DNA from: Bacteroidota bacterium
GTDB lineage: Bacteria > Bacteroidota > Bacteroidia > 2-12-FULL-35-15
Assembly: GCA_947504725.1 (NCBI GenBank)
Contig: CANNHN010000016.1
Span: forward strand, 1-37,154
Direction of reading: 5' to 3'
DNA length: 37,154 nt
The notes beneath the pieces are model-generated. The model did not search any database, had not been told where the DNA came from, and saw nothing but the letters and a program-made list of their open reading frames with translations. The position numbers were made by a program, and so were the translations under genes. How positions within the stretch are numbered: position 1 is the stretch's first letter; every line of letters starts with the position of its first letter. This document shows, in pieces, positions 14,236 through 22,186 of this stretch.

Positions 14236-16066
14236 TTTTTGTTTTATGAATTAAGTCAGCTTCCAACATTCTTTTTTCCAAATCTGGTCGTGTAATTTCA
14301 CCTTTTAAATATTTTTCCATCATTAGACGCGCAATTGGTCCTGCATACGTTGATCCAAAACCAGCATTTTCAATCAATATTCCGATTGCTATTTTAGGAT
14401 TGTCTTTCGGAGCGAAACAAACGAATACTGAATGATCTTTTCCTGAATTCTGAGCCGTTCCAGTTTTTGCACAGTATGGAATTCCTTCAATTTTCAGACT
14501 AGCAGCTGTTCCTCCTTCTACTGCTTTTGCCATTCCAGCAATTACAATATTGTAAATAGCGGTGTCTTTAATTTTTGTATAATGTTTTACTTTGAATCTG
14601 TCTAAGATTGTATCGTTCGGATTTCCATCAATTGCTTTTACAATATGTGGAGTATAGTACCATCCTTTATTTGCAATGATTGCTACTAAGTTTGCATTTT
14701 GTAAGGGTGTAATCCCTAATTCATTTTGTCCGATACCCAAAGATATTACTGTACTTGCTTTCCAACTTCCTTTACCGAAAATTTTGTCGTAATAACCAAT
14801 ACTCGGAACGTTGCCGCGCAATTCGTTTGCTAAATCGGAACCAGTTTTAGTTCCCAAACAAAAACTAGTTGCAATATCACGCCAATTCGCATACGCTTTA
14901 TATGTGCTATTGTATGTTTTGTCTTCAATCACACTTTTAAAAACGTACGAAAAATAAGAATTGCAAGATGTACCAATAGCGCCTTCCAAATCCATTGGTG
15001 AACCATGTGGGTGACATTTCGGTCGGCCCCCCAATGGAGGATATCCACGTGCACAAGGATATCTTGTATCTGCAGTCAGCACTCCTTCATTTAATCCAAT
15101 CAATGCCATAACTAATTTAAAAGTAGACCCTGGAGGGTACGATGCCATAGTTGAACGATTGAACAATGGTTTACCAATTGAGTCATGTGATAATTCAACA
15201 AAATTTTTATTTCTTGCTCTACCTACAAATAAATTTGGATCATAGGTAGGGCTGGTTACAATCGCCAAAATTTCTCCAGTAGAAGGGTCTATTGCAACTA
15301 CACTTCCAATTTTGTTTTGCATCAATTGTTCTGCATATTCTTGTAAATCAGCATCCAGTGTGGTTGTAAGTGGTTTCCCAGAAATAGCAATTGTGTCATA
15401 CAATCCATTCATGTAGCTTCCCATGTCGCGGTTGTTTACATCTTTCATAATGATGTGCATTCCTTTTTTTCCACGCAATACTTTTTCGTAACTTTTTTCA
15501 ATACCGCTAATTCCTAAATAATCACCTTCTTTATAATATGAATCTTTTTCAGTAGTTCGTTTATCTGCTTCACCAATATATCCTAACATGTGTGCCGCAA
15601 TTTTTTTAGGGTATTTTCGAAGTGTTCGAGATTGAACAAAAAATCCAGGGAAACGATATAATACTTCTTGTAGTGAAGCATAATCTTTCGGTGAAAGTTG
15701 TTTTTCAAAAATAGATTCTTTTCGAGGAGAGTTCGGAGCTTGAACAGCTTTCTTCATTTTTTTTAGAAACTGTTCTTTTGTAATTCCCAAGAGTCCACAA
15801 AAATCCATTGTATCAATGTTTTTCACGTTTTTGGGAAGTACCATTAAATCGTATGCAGCTTCATTGTATACAAGCAACTTATTATTTCTATCATAAATAT
15901 AGCCTCTGATAGGAAATTCAGTGGTGTAACGGAAAGCTTGATTACGCGCATCTAATTTATACGTATCGTCAATTACTTGAATATAAAACAAACGAGAAAT
16001 ATATATCAGTCCAACTAATATAAAAACGCCAATAATAATATATTTTCTATCGGAAAGCTGGTTCAT
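14210..16066 (-). CDS. mrdA: Penicillin-binding protein 2 (elongasome transpeptidase)
   Basis: This is the class B PBP that crosslinks the strands made by RodA. A signal anchor lies at residues 9-30. The dimerisation domain runs to about 230 (FPIRGYIYDRNNKLLVYNEA). The transpeptidase domain carries SxxK at Ser314 (PPGSTFK), SxN at 367-369 (SCN) and KTG at 534-536 (AKTGTAQ), all intact. The 618-residue length is normal. Its ATG overlaps the mreD stop by 4 nt, and it overlaps rodA by 26 nt, so the group is tightly coupled. The region between about 335 and 355 contains Cys340 and Cys351 with GGRPKCHPHG, as in many PBP2 proteins that bind zinc there. Confidence 0.95.
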   Translation of the reverse strand: MNQLSDRKYIIIGVFILVGLIYISRLFYIQVIDDTYKLDARNQAFRYTTEFPIRGYIYDRNNKLLVYNEAAYDLMVLPKNVKNIDTMDFCGLLGITKEQFLKKMKKAVQAPNSPRKESIFEKQLSPKDYASLQEVLYRFPGFFVQSRTLRKYPKKIAAHMLGYIGEADKRTTEKDSYYKEGDYLGISGIEKSYEKVLRGKKGMHIIMKDVNNRDMGSYMNGLYDTIAISGKPLTTTLDADLQEYAEQLMQNKIGSVVAIDPSTGEILAIVTSPTYDPNLFVGRARNKNFVELSHDSIGKPLFNRSTMASYPPGSTFKLVMALIGLNEGVLTADTRYPCARGYPPLGGRPKCHPHGSPMDLEGAIGTSCNSYFSYVFKSVIEDKTYNSTYKAYANWRDIATSFCLGTKTGSDLANELRGNVPSIGYYDKIFGKGSWKASTVISLGIGQNELGITPLQNANLVAIIANKGWYYTPHIVKAIDGNPNDTILDRFKVKHYTKIKDTAIYNIVIAGMAKAVEGGTAASLKIEGIPYCAKTGTAQNSGKDHSVFVCFAPKDNPKIAIGILIENAGFGSTYAGPIARLMMEKYLKGEITRPDLEKRMLEADLIHKTKNAEVTKQH

Positions 16067-16581
16067 TCTTGATCCTTTTTACGTTGAAATAAGTATTGAC
16101 TAATTACAACTAAAAATATGGTAAAAAGGGAGCTGATAATAACTCTGAAGAAGGTAGAGAAAAATTCGCTGAAACGAAAAATCTCAATGTAGAATAATAC
16201 TAGGTGGTGTGTCAATACTAAAATTCCTGCATAGGAAAGAAACCATGGAATTCCTAAATATTGAATGCTTGGCTGTGTTCCAAACTCATATCCATCGCGT
16301 GGGGAAAATAATTTCAAAACTCCGGGTCGGATGTATGCCATCAAAACACACGCTGCAGCATGCATTCCTGAGGTGTCGTAAAACATATCGATTACTAATC
16401 CTAAAATAAAGGAGGAAATAAGTAATAACCATTTAGGCGTTTCGAAAGGTAACATTAAAATAAAAAGTACATATACAAATGGATTGATGAATCGCCCCAG
16501 CTCAATATTTTTCACAATAAGTACTTGCACTAATATGAGTACAAAAAAGCGAATTATATTTCTAATAATGGTATTCGTCAT
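16063..16581 (-). CDS. mreD: Rod-shape-determining protein MreD
   Basis: This 172-residue protein has five predicted membrane segments and little conserved sequence beyond its hydrophobic pattern, as is normal for MreD. It connects MreC and the RodA/PBP2 pair in the inner membrane. FETPKWLLLISSFILGLVID resembles the central motif with its conserved Asp. Identification rests mainly on position: 2 nt after mreC and overlapping mrdA by 4 nt. A basic C-terminus (QRKKDQE) ends the protein. Confidence 0.9.
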   Translation of the reverse strand: MTNTIIRNIIRFFVLILVQVLIVKNIELGRFINPFVYVLFILMLPFETPKWLLLISSFILGLVIDMFYDTSGMHAAACVLMAYIRPGVLKLFSPRDGYEFGTQPSIQYLGIPWFLSYAGILVLTHHLVLFYIEIFRFSEFFSTFFRVIISSLFTIFLVVISQYLFQRKKDQE

Positions 16582-16583
16582 TT

Positions 16584-17420
16584 TTATTTATTTCCTTCTT
16601 CGGTTTTTTTCTCTAATTCTTCTTGCTCTGTACGGAACTTGTTGTCTACAATATATACATGACTCAGTTTTTTAAAATCGGTAGACAGTTTTATTTTTAC
16701 CGTGTAAAATGGTTTAGTAGATTCTCTGTAATAGCTGTCAACTGTTCCAATCAAAATGTTTTCTGGAAACATAAGTGTGTATTGACTTGTTACAACAGTG
16801 TCGCCTTTAAATAAACGAACATGTGTCGGAATGTCATTTAGGGTTGCGTACTCAAAACTTTCACCATCCCAATTTAAAGGACCAAAAGTGCCATCTTTTT
16901 TTAATTTTGAATTGATGATGGTGTTGCTATGTAGCAATGATTTGACCGTGCAAAAATTTTCAGAAACGTTTTCAACGATACCAACAACACCCGAACTCGA
17001 TGTGACGCCCATTTTATTGGTGACACCTTGATTCGAACCTTTGTTTAACGTCAAGTAATTATTTCTTCTATTCGTTGAATTGTTTACCACTTTAGCATGA
17101 GTGAATGTGTATTTCTGTCTTTTTATGGTGTCATTCACACGATACTCCCCATTTACCAATACAGAAAAGGATAGTAAGTCGTGCGACAACAACTCAGCAT
17201 TCTCTTTTGCCAATCGTTCGTTTTCGCTTTTTAAATAAAAATACTGTTGAATGTTTTCGGAAGTGCTTAATACTGACGCGGAAATTTGACTCGATGAGTT
17301 TACAAAGCTAGCGCGTTGAAACTTGTTGTTTTGAATTAAAATAGAAATGCAAAATGTTTCGAGTATGAGAAACAAAAAGAAAAAATAATTTTTAGTAATG
17401 AATTCTACTAGATTACGCAT
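16584..17420 (-). CDS. mreC: Rod-shape-determining protein MreC
   Basis: MreC is a periplasmic scaffold that activates PBP2. One transmembrane segment lies at residues 11-29, followed by a coiled-coil at about 50-80 (YLKSENERLAKENAELLSHD). The two-barrel domain is marked by NNYLTLNKGSNQGVTNKMGV, VVGIVENVSENFCTVKSLLH and DTVVTSQYTLMFPENILIG. The 278-residue length is normal. It lies 87 bp after mreB, the longest spacer between the mre genes, which holds a 19-bp hairpin (17437-17483). It ends 2 nt before mreD. Confidence 0.95.
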   Translation of the reverse strand: MRNLVEFITKNYFFFLFLILETFCISILIQNNKFQRASFVNSSSQISASVLSTSENIQQYFYLKSENERLAKENAELLSHDLLSFSVLVNGEYRVNDTIKRQKYTFTHAKVVNNSTNRRNNYLTLNKGSNQGVTNKMGVTSSSGVVGIVENVSENFCTVKSLLHSNTIINSKLKKDGTFGPLNWDGESFEYATLNDIPTHVRLFKGDTVVTSQYTLMFPENILIGTVDSYYRESTKPFYTVKIKLSTDFKKLSHVYIVDNKFRTEQEELEKKTEEGNK

Positions 17421-17436
17421 TTTTTGAATTTGAAAA

Positions 17437-17483
17437 TTTGAAAACTTGAAAATTGACTTTAGTGAATTTTCAAGTTTTCAAAT
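17437..17483. repeat. 19-bp perfect inverted repeat between mreB and mreC
   Basis: The arms ATTTGAAAACTTGAAAATT (17437-17455) and its exact complement (17465-17483) flank a 9-nt loop. The arm is itself near-tandem (TTGAAAA-type words). A 12-mer just outside, TTTGAAAATTTG (17430-17441), recurs at 32028-32039. There is no T-run after it on the minus strand, so it is not a standard terminator. It could act as an RNA stability or processing hairpin in the mre transcript. Confidence 0.8.
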
Positions 17484-17507
17484 CGAGTAATTATCAAATT
17501 ATTTTTT

Positions 17508-18530
17508 CTATTTCATTAGGAATGGGAACTTGTTTACATTTTTCAATGCAATTCCAGTTCCACGTGCAACAGCTCTTAGTGGATCTTCAGCAATGTGAAC
17601 TGGTAATTTTGTTTTTAATGAGATACGTTTATCTAATCCGCGCAACATAGAACCACCACCTGCTAAATAAATTCCTGTTCTGAAAATATCAGCAGAAAGC
17701 TCAGGAGGTGTCATCTCCAATGCATTTAAAATCGCTTCTTCAACTTTGGAAATAGATTTGTCTAAGGCGTGTGCAATTTCCACATATGAAACATAAATTT
17801 CTTTTGGTATCCCCGTCATTAAATCTCTTCCATGAACAGCATAATCGGGTGGAGGATTATCAATTTCTGTCATTGCTGCACCTACTTCAATTTTAACGCG
17901 TTCAGCAGAACGCTCACCAATTAAAATGTTATGTTGTCTGCGCATATACTCTTCAATGTTAGATGTGAATTCATCACCAGCAATACGAATGGATTTATCA
18001 CAAACAATACCTCCCAAAGCTATTACGGCAATTTCACTCGTTCCACCACCAATATCAATAATCATATTTCCCATCGGCTCCTCCACGTCAATTCCAATAC
18101 CGATTGCGGCAGCCATTGGTTCGTGAATTAGATATACTTCTTTTCCGCCAGCATGTTCAGCACTATCACGAACCGCACGTTTCTCTACCTCGGTGATTCC
18201 GGATGGAATACAAATAACCATTTTTAATGAAGGCTGAAACAAACGTCTTCCAGGATTAATCATTTTAATCATTCCGCGTATCATATGTTCCGCTGCGTGG
18301 AAATCTGCAATTACTCCGTCTTTTAAAGGACGGATGGTTTTGATATTCTCATGTGTTTTCCCATGCATCTGCATTGCTTGCTTACCAACAGCAATAACTT
18401 TCCCAGTCATTCGGTCCACGGCAACGATACTTGGTTCGTCAACCACCACTTTATCGTTGTGAATAATAAGCGTGTTGGCTGTTCCTAAGTCAATCGCAAT
18501 TTCTTGTGTTAAAAAATTAAATAAACCCAT
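17508..18530 (-). CDS. mreB: Rod-shape-determining actin MreB
   Basis: MreB is a cytoplasmic actin homologue that positions the elongasome along the cell. The phosphate 1 loop is IDLGTANTLI (residues 13-22). IIDIGGGTSEIAVIALGGIV is the phosphate 2 loop. The adenosine motif, IYLAGGGSMLRGLD, lies near 290. The 340-residue length and ATG start are normal. It is the first mre gene, 144 bp downstream of purH, in a spacer with paired tandem words. A one-mismatch -7 candidate (TAAGTTTT on the minus strand, near 18588) may provide its own promoter. Confidence 0.97.
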   Translation of the reverse strand: MGLFNFLTQEIAIDLGTANTLIIHNDKVVVDEPSIVAVDRMTGKVIAVGKQAMQMHGKTHENIKTIRPLKDGVIADFHAAEHMIRGMIKMINPGRRLFQPSLKMVICIPSGITEVEKRAVRDSAEHAGGKEVYLIHEPMAAAIGIGIDVEEPMGNMIIDIGGGTSEIAVIALGGIVCDKSIRIAGDEFTSNIEEYMRRQHNILIGERSAERVKIEVGAAMTEIDNPPPDYAVHGRDLMTGIPKEIYVSYVEIAHALDKSISKVEEAILNALEMTPPELSADIFRTGIYLAGGGSMLRGLDKRISLKTKLPVHIAEDPLRAVARGTGIALKNVNKFPFLMK

Positions 18531-18670
18531 AATTGAATGTTGATTGTTGATTGAAGAATGTTGAATGAAGCTTCTGAAATAAAAACTTACATTTTAATAA
18601 TTCCAATCTATTATTTAAATTTTACCTATTTATTTTTAATTCGACAATCATCATTCGACAATCATCAATT
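18531..18670. repeat. Paired tandem-word arms in the purH-mreB spacer
   Basis: One side holds two exact copies of TTCGACAATCATCA (18640-18653 and 18654-18667). The other side (18531-18570) is built of roughly complementary words (AATTGAATGTTGATTG, TTGATTGAAG, ATGTTGAATG). The two sides can fold against each other imperfectly around an AT-rich centre that includes a candidate -7 box for mreB. The spacer has no gene. Confidence 0.6.
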
Positions 18671-18674
18671 GTGT

Positions 18675-20201
18675 TTAATGTTTAAAATGTCTCGTTCCTG
18701 TCATCACCATTGCAACACCGTTTGCATCACAATATGCAACAGAGTCTTTATCTTTTATAGAACCTCCTGGTTGAACAACAGCAGTAATCCCTGCTTTGTG
18801 TGCAATTTCTACGCAATCCGGAAATGGGAAGAATGCATCTGATGCCATTACCGAACCCTTTAAGTCGAATCCAAAATTGTTTGCTTTTACAATTGCTTGT
18901 TGCAATGCATCTACACGTGATGTTTGTCCAACACCGCTTGCCAATAAGGATTTATTTTTAGCAAGAACAATGGTGTTAGATTTTGTATGCTTCACAATTT
19001 TATTTGCAAATTCTAAATCACGCAATTCATCGGACGAAGGAGATGTTTTGGTAACTGTTTGCATATCTGAATTCGTTTCTGTTTTAAAATCTTTGTCTTG
19101 TTCAATTGCACCATTCAATAAAGTTCTGAAGGCTTTTTGTGCAAGTGTTACATTTTTTTGAATCAGAATAATTCTGTTTGCTTTTGATTTTAATAATTCA
19201 ATTGCTTTTGCATCATAAGCTGGAGCAATAATTACTTCGCAAAATAATTTATTGATTTCTTCAGCAGTAGTTAAATCAATTTCTTTGTTGGTTATTAACA
19301 CTCCACCGAAAGCGCTTGTTGGATCACCTGCCAATGCAGCAAGATAAGCATCAACTAATTTTGGTCGTGATGCAATTCCACAAGCGTTGTTGTGTTTTAA
19401 AATCGCAAATGTTGTATCAGTAAATTCTGCAATTAAACTAACTGCAGCATCAACATCTAGCAAATTATTGTAGGATAATTCTTTCCCATTTAATTTGGTA
19501 AACATTTCATCTAAGTTACCATAGAAAACGCCTTTTTGATGCGGGTTTTCGCCATAACGTAAGACTTGTGCGTTTTGAATACTTTGCTTGAACGCAATTG
19601 TTTTTTCTCCGTTAAAGTAATTGAATATCGCTGTATCGTAATGTGATGAAACATTAAATGCACATGTTGCTAAATGTCTTCTGTCGTCCAATGATGAAGA
19701 CCCTTTTTGTGCAACTAAAATGTTGTCGTGCAAATAAGTGTACTCATTTTTTGAAGAAACAATCACCACATCTTTGAAGTTTTTTGCAGCAGCACGAATC
19801 AATGAAATTCCTCCGATGTCAATTTTTTCAATGATCGCTTGCTCCGCAGCACCTGATTTAACAGTCTCTTCAAAAGGATATAAATCCACAATAACTAAAT
19901 CAATTTCTGGAATTTCGTATTCTTCAAGTTGATCAATATCACTTTGTAATTCTCTTCTACTAAGAATTCCACCAAAAATTTTCGGGTGCAATGTTTTTAC
20001 TCTTCCTCCTAAAATGGATGGATATGAAGTTAGTGATTCAACGGGTGTAACTGCAACACCAAGCTTTTCGATAAATTCTTGTGTTCCGCCAGTGCTAAAT
20101 ATTTTCACTCCCAATGCATTCAACTGATGAATTACGGGCTCTAAATTATCTTTATAATACACCGAAATAAGTGCATTTTTTATCTTTTTTGAATCACTCA
20201 T
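18675..20201 (-). CDS. purH: Bifunctional AICAR formyltransferase / IMP cyclohydrolase
   Basis: PurH performs the last two steps of IMP synthesis in the cytosol. Residues 1-200 are the MGS-like cyclohydrolase domain (ALISVYYKDN, IFSTGGTQEFIE, GGRVKTLHPKIFGG). The rest is the formyltransferase domain with the Lys-His motif KHNNACGIAS, DPTSAFGG and the terminal TGTRHFKH. The 508 residues match the bacterial norm. The start is fixed by the ATG at 20201. A -7 box (20224-20231) lies 22 nt upstream. It is the upstream neighbour of mreB on the same strand, a Bacteroidota-typical link between purine synthesis and the rod-shape genes. Confidence 0.97.
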   Translation of the reverse strand: MSDSKKIKNALISVYYKDNLEPVIHQLNALGVKIFSTGGTQEFIEKLGVAVTPVESLTSYPSILGGRVKTLHPKIFGGILSRRELQSDIDQLEEYEIPEIDLVIVDLYPFEETVKSGAAEQAIIEKIDIGGISLIRAAAKNFKDVVIVSSKNEYTYLHDNILVAQKGSSSLDDRRHLATCAFNVSSHYDTAIFNYFNGEKTIAFKQSIQNAQVLRYGENPHQKGVFYGNLDEMFTKLNGKELSYNNLLDVDAAVSLIAEFTDTTFAILKHNNACGIASRPKLVDAYLAALAGDPTSAFGGVLITNKEIDLTTAEEINKLFCEVIIAPAYDAKAIELLKSKANRIILIQKNVTLAQKAFRTLLNGAIEQDKDFKTETNSDMQTVTKTSPSSDELRDLEFANKIVKHTKSNTIVLAKNKSLLASGVGQTSRVDALQQAIVKANNFGFDLKGSVMASDAFFPFPDCVEIAHKAGITAVVQPGGSIKDKDSVAYCDANGVAMVMTGTRHFKH

Positions 20202-20223
20202 ATGCGATGTTAAATTTGTATTG

Positions 20224-20231
20224 CAAAAGTA
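20224..20231 (-). promoter_or_regulatory. -7 promoter element of purH
   Basis: TACTTTTG on the minus strand matches TAnnTTTG 22 nt before the purH ATG. It is the likely main promoter for purH and possibly for the mre/rodA genes behind it. The upstream -33 box is weak. Confidence 0.5.
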
Positions 20232-20336
20232 TTAATTTTTATGCGCTTTAGAGTCTTATACGCAGTTTGTTGATAAATGTTTTTTTTGTTAATAAAGCCA
20301 ATTTCCAAGGTTTTTTAAGCTAAAATTATTTACAAG

Positions 20337-20365
20337 TTTTGAGGCAATTTTTTTTGGTACATTTG
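20337..20365 (+). promoter_or_regulatory. Promoter of the ABC permease gene
   Basis: TTTTG (20337-20341) and TACATTTG (20358-20365), 16 nt apart, fit the Bacteroidota promoter, with a spacer a little short of the usual 17-20. The -7 box ends 23 nt before the ATG at 20389. Confidence 0.55.
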
Positions 20366-20388
20366 TAACGTTTCAACCTAATTTTTGA

Positions 20389-21633
20389 ATGATCGTTTTT
20401 GGTTTATTAAAGGAAAGTGTTTCGTTTGCCATAGTTTCTTTGGTTACAAATAAATTGCGTACTATTCTTTCGCTTTTGGGCATTACCATTGGTATTTTTG
20501 CGATAATCATTGTGTTTACTATTGTTGATTCTTTGGAGCAAAACCTTCGTAAAAGTGTTCAAAGCTTAGGTGATGATGTTGTTTTTGTGCAAAAATGGCC
20601 TTGGACTTTTGGTCCCGATTATCCTTGGTGGAAGTATATGAATCGCCCTGTTCCCGATTACCCTGAGTTAAATAAAATTTTGGAGAATTGCGATGGTGCT
20701 CAATCAGCAGCATTTTTAATTAGTTCCCGCATCACAATTAAATACAAAAGCAACAGCATAGAACGCGTAAACATCAATTGTGCTTCTCATCAATACGATA
20801 GAGTCAAAAATTTTGAAATTGCAGATGGGCGCTATTTTACAGACATTGAATCGGCTTCAGGTAGGCCTGTGGCTGTAATAGGAGACCTGTTAGCAAAAGC
20901 GTTGTTCCCTAATCAAAATCCGATAGGAGAAATGGTTAAGATTAATGGAGCAAAGGTAATGGTGATAGGTGTTTTCAAAAAGGAAGGGGAAAGCATTTTA
21001 GGAGGAAGTGTTGATACAGAAGTATTAGTACCTATTAACTATGCACGAACTTTGATTGACATTCGAAATGAAGATTTGGATCCCCAAATTTTGGTGAGGG
21101 CAAAGCCTGGAATCAGTAATGATGACTTGATAGATGAATTGACGGGCCTTATGCGTTCCATCCGTAAACTCAAACCTCGTTCGGATGATAATTTTGCGCT
21201 AAATCAAACAAGTTTAATTTCCAACCAATTTGATAGTTTGTTCGGTGTAGTTGGGGTTGTAGGTTGGGTAATTGGAGGGTTTTCAATTTTGGTTGGCGGT
21301 TTCGGAATTGCCAACATCATGTTTGTATCCGTTAAAGAACGTACTAATATTATAGGAATTCAAAAGTCGTTGGGGGCAAAAAATTATTTTATTCTTTCTC
21401 AGTTTTTATTCGAAGCAATCTTTTTGTCTTTAATAGGAGGAACGATAGGCCTTTTGATAGTATTCCTGCTTACTTTGATTGCTGGCGATTCTATAGGTAT
21501 GGAAATCGTTTTGAGTAAATCAAATATAATATTGGGATTCACTATTTCTATACTTATAGGAGTAGTGTCTGGATTTGTGCCTGCATACGGAGCGTCACAA
21601 CTTGATCCTGTGGAAGCAATAAGATCAAACTGA
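20389..21633 (+). CDS. ABC transporter permease, MacB/FtsX family
   Basis: This inner-membrane permease belongs to the type VII (mechanotransmission) ABC class, which uses ATP to drive periplasmic events or efflux and does not pump solutes through the bilayer. The first transmembrane helix at about 15-40 (NKLRTILSLLGITIGIFAII) is followed by a large MacB-type periplasmic domain (about 45-280; VAVIGDLLAKALFPNQNPIG). Three helices end the protein, with the motif SVKERTNIIGIQKSLGAKNY after helix 2 and FVPAYGASQLDPVEAIR at the end. The 414-residue length is typical. No ATPase or membrane-fusion gene is adjacent, so its partner must be encoded elsewhere. The substrate is unknown. Confidence 0.88.
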   Translation: MIVFGLLKESVSFAIVSLVTNKLRTILSLLGITIGIFAIIIVFTIVDSLEQNLRKSVQSLGDDVVFVQKWPWTFGPDYPWWKYMNRPVPDYPELNKILENCDGAQSAAFLISSRITIKYKSNSIERVNINCASHQYDRVKNFEIADGRYFTDIESASGRPVAVIGDLLAKALFPNQNPIGEMVKINGAKVMVIGVFKKEGESILGGSVDTEVLVPINYARTLIDIRNEDLDPQILVRAKPGISNDDLIDELTGLMRSIRKLKPRSDDNFALNQTSLISNQFDSLFGVVGVVGWVIGGFSILVGGFGIANIMFVSVKERTNIIGIQKSLGAKNYFILSQFLFEAIFLSLIGGTIGLLIVFLLTLIAGDSIGMEIVLSKSNIILGFTISILIGVVSGFVPAYGASQLDPVEAIRSN

Positions 21634-21647
21634 TGTGCAGATTCATG

Positions 21648-21754
21648 GATGTACCAATGTGCAGATGATGGAGTTGCAGATTAAAAATAGGAAACGAGTT
21701 ATCATATATAGTAGTAAAAATTTAAAAATCGGTACATCTGAAAATTGGTATATC
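21648..21754. repeat. 20-bp imperfect inverted repeat with repeated words
   Basis: GATGTACCAATGTGCAGATG (21648-21667) pairs with CATCTGAAAATTGGTATATC (21735-21754) at 17 of 20 positions. The arms are built from words that occur more than once in the spacer (ATGTGCAGAT twice, CGGTACATC twice). It lies between the permease and the small membrane protein, both on the plus strand, with the second arm ending 14 nt before the ATG. Confidence 0.65.
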
Positions 21755-21768
21755 GGTACATCAACAAT

Positions 21769-22110
21769 ATGCAATCATCCGTTAAACGTCCAGTCCTAAT
21801 TCGAATTATTTGTATCCTTGGATTTATCTGGATTGTCTTCAGTTTCCCTTCCGTTTTTTCTCCAGCTATCAAAAAAATGGGCGACTGGTATCCTGCTTTA
21901 TTTGGATTAATAGTAGCATGTAGCTTTATTTCTTATATAGGAGTGTGGCACATGAAACGGTGGGGCGTACAACTCTTTGCCATTACGTTTTTTGTAAAAG
22001 AAGCAGTGCTTTTTATGGTCAACGATGTGAGCTATCCTGGAATCGCTTTTTCAGTGTTCTTTTTAACCTCTATGTTGTTCTTTTACAAGCGAATGGACCT
22101 AAATTTATAG
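21769..22110 (+). CDS. Small integral membrane protein
   Basis: This 113-residue protein has about four hydrophobic segments (14-32, 46-66, 72-88, 92-108) and a positively charged N-terminus. I do not recognise its family. The ATG at 21769 (MQSSVKRPVLIRIICILG) is preferred to an upstream TTG at 21745, because the latter would translate the palindromic spacer words. It follows the permease by 135 bp and precedes the desaturase by 76 bp. The desaturase has its own -7 box. Confidence 0.65.
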   Translation: MQSSVKRPVLIRIICILGFIWIVFSFPSVFSPAIKKMGDWYPALFGLIVACSFISYIGVWHMKRWGVQLFAITFFVKEAVLFMVNDVSYPGIAFSVFFLTSMLFFYKRMDLNL

Positions 22111-22159
22111 TCCAAAACTGACATTGGTCAATATTGTAACAAACTCAATAATTTTTAAG

Positions 22160-22167
22160 TAACTTTG
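22160..22167 (+). promoter_or_regulatory. -7 promoter element of the desaturase
   Basis: TAACTTTG matches TAnnTTTG 19 nt before the ATG at 22187. A TTG at 22134-22136 is 23 nt upstream, at the long end of accepted spacing. Confidence 0.5.
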
Positions 22168-22186
22168 TGCCCAAATTACGAATAGA

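Noticed and set aside
18796-19161. 121-residue plus-strand ORF within purH
   Set aside because: It is a shadow of purH, with no independent support.
21745-21768. TTG start for the small membrane protein
   Set aside because: It would translate the spacer repeat words. The ATG at 21769 gives a clean membrane protein.
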